Source: Chelydra serpentina (taxonomy: Eukaryota; Chordata; Testudines; Chelydridae). From it: 64,000 nucleotides of DNA. Position 1 is the first letter of the stretch, and every line of letters begins with the position of its first letter. This document shows positions 62,962-64,000 of the stretch, in pieces. The DNA is taken from assembly GCA_037349315.1 (NCBI GenBank), contig JBAIAC010000024.1:39095501-39159500 (forward strand). Direction: 5' to 3'. The notes under the pieces are model-generated. The model worked only from the letters and a program-made list of their open reading frames with translations. It made no database searches and had not been told where the DNA came from. Made by a program: the position numbers and the translations under genes.

Positions 62962-64000
62962 GTAAGCCTGTCTAGGGAAGAGGAAGTAGTAGATGAGATG
63001 CAGTGCTTCATTTGAGGATAATGATGTTTAGTTTTTAAGTGCATTTTTGAAAAACAGAAGCATATTTTTCTGTCCACCCAGGTCAGTCTAGAAAAAGCAT
63101 CATATGGCTACTATGCTCTTTTGAAACTACATCCAGTATCCCTAGATCTGAATTGGTCCTTTGACTATTGCCCTTAGTTTCTTGTTCTAGAAAGATATGT
63201 TCTCACAATTACCCTGAAAATCCCTAAAGAAGAATTGATAACCAATGTGAGAAAATTCAGACCTCAGTCTTGCTGCTGAAATGTAGTACCCTAATTTCTA
63301 AATTACTGATTCAGATATATGACTCACAGGAGTCATGCTGCTGAATTGCTAAAGGTACGCATTATAGTGAATCTCCTGACAACTATTTTTTTTCATCTTT
63401 GCTGAACTTGTTGCAGTTACTGTTACCAGCTGAATTTGGAAAACACAAACCAGAGTAGTGCAAAAATATTACTGACTTAGAAAACTTTTCTGCAGTAATA
63501 ACTGAAATGGCTACAGTTTGGCCCAGAATTTATGGCAACGTTCTTCTAGCTCTAGCCAGGGGTCAATCATTTACTTCTGATGAAGTCCACCTAACCCTAA
63601 GAATTGTAGTGGGTCCTGGTTGTTTCAAGACACATGCCAAGAAATGATCTTACCAGTGTAGATGCTGCAGGAATTATTGGAGATAGCCCTGCTACCAGCT
63701 GCTGTTGCTTTGTCTAGGTAGCCATTAAAAATCTTATGGTATGTGTCAGAGGAGTAAAACTTCACAGGTTTTTTTAAAAAAAAAGGTTGATGTCCAGAGC
63801 TGAGTGAGCTGTTGCTGAGAGACGGCATAATGGTGGCTATTATTGTCCCAGACGTCACAAGAAAGAAGACAGGACACCAGGAATGTGGTTTAAAAGTAAC
63901 ACATCCGGAAACCATCCAGCAGCAACTCATCCAGTGCAGGTCATCTGTCCTTTGGTGAAGGGCTGCCATGAGCCTCCCTCCCCCGCACTCTGTTAACCTG
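62962..64000 (+). other. STXBP3 intron 18 (runs off the window)
   Basis: No acceptor followed by the expected STXBP3 C-terminal coding sequence is seen before base 64000. The 114-codon minus-strand open frame at 63625-63969 has no family resemblance. Confidence 0.7.

Overview
This is a vertebrate nuclear window, most likely from a turtle (Testudines, probably Cryptodira). Genes are split into short exons with GT-AG introns. Repeats are of kinds I associate with turtle genomes: tRNA-headed Cry-type SINEs with a CR1-like tail, CR1 LINEs, Penelope-like elements with a GIY-YIG nuclease, a DIRS element, PIF/Harbinger and many hAT MITEs. The order assignment rests mainly on recognising the SINE and MITE families from memory; no species can be named.

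Two protein genes are present, head to head. On the minus strand, 6719 down to 42, lie the first five coding exons of FNDC7 (fibronectin type III domain containing 7): a signal-peptide exon, a 19-base microexon and three FN3-domain exons; the rest of the gene lies to the left of the window. On the plus strand, 11110 to 62961, lie 18 coding exons of STXBP3 (Munc18c, an SM-family regulator of SNARE fusion). They form one uninterrupted frame of 571 codons plus one base, and only the last short exon lies beyond the window. All reading phases agree across all junctions; intron 9 uses a GC-AG splice pair. The STXBP3 start sits in a CpG island with a full CRE palindrome and a YY1-like motif over the start codon.

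The remainder is intronic and intergenic DNA rich in mobile elements. (1) 7106-9000: a Penelope-like element whose RT part is inverted relative to its nuclease part, abutted by half of a foldback hAT MITE. (2) 19344-23399: a 4056-bp PIF/Harbinger transposon with TIRs and CTA target duplication, carrying a DDE transposase and a convergent Myb/SANT-like gene, each with one in-frame TGA at what looks like a former CGA codon. (3) 25180-31479: hAT, mariner-like and foldback MITEs, some splitting an older CR1 fossil, and a compound hAT copy. (4) 46850-48380: a 5'-truncated CR1 with a 359-codon open frame. (5) 55273-60248: a structurally complete DIRS retrotransposon with inverted terminal repeats and an internal complementary region matching both outer ends, with gag-like, RT/RNase H and tyrosine recombinase regions degraded by frameshifts and stops. 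(6) Several short MITEs have 8-bp target duplications that can be read directly.

I found no new cellular system. The most informative items are the near-intact Harbinger pair, the DIRS architecture, the compound hAT insertion, the Penelope inversion, the GC-AG intron in STXBP3 and the extra N-terminal FN3 exon in FNDC7.
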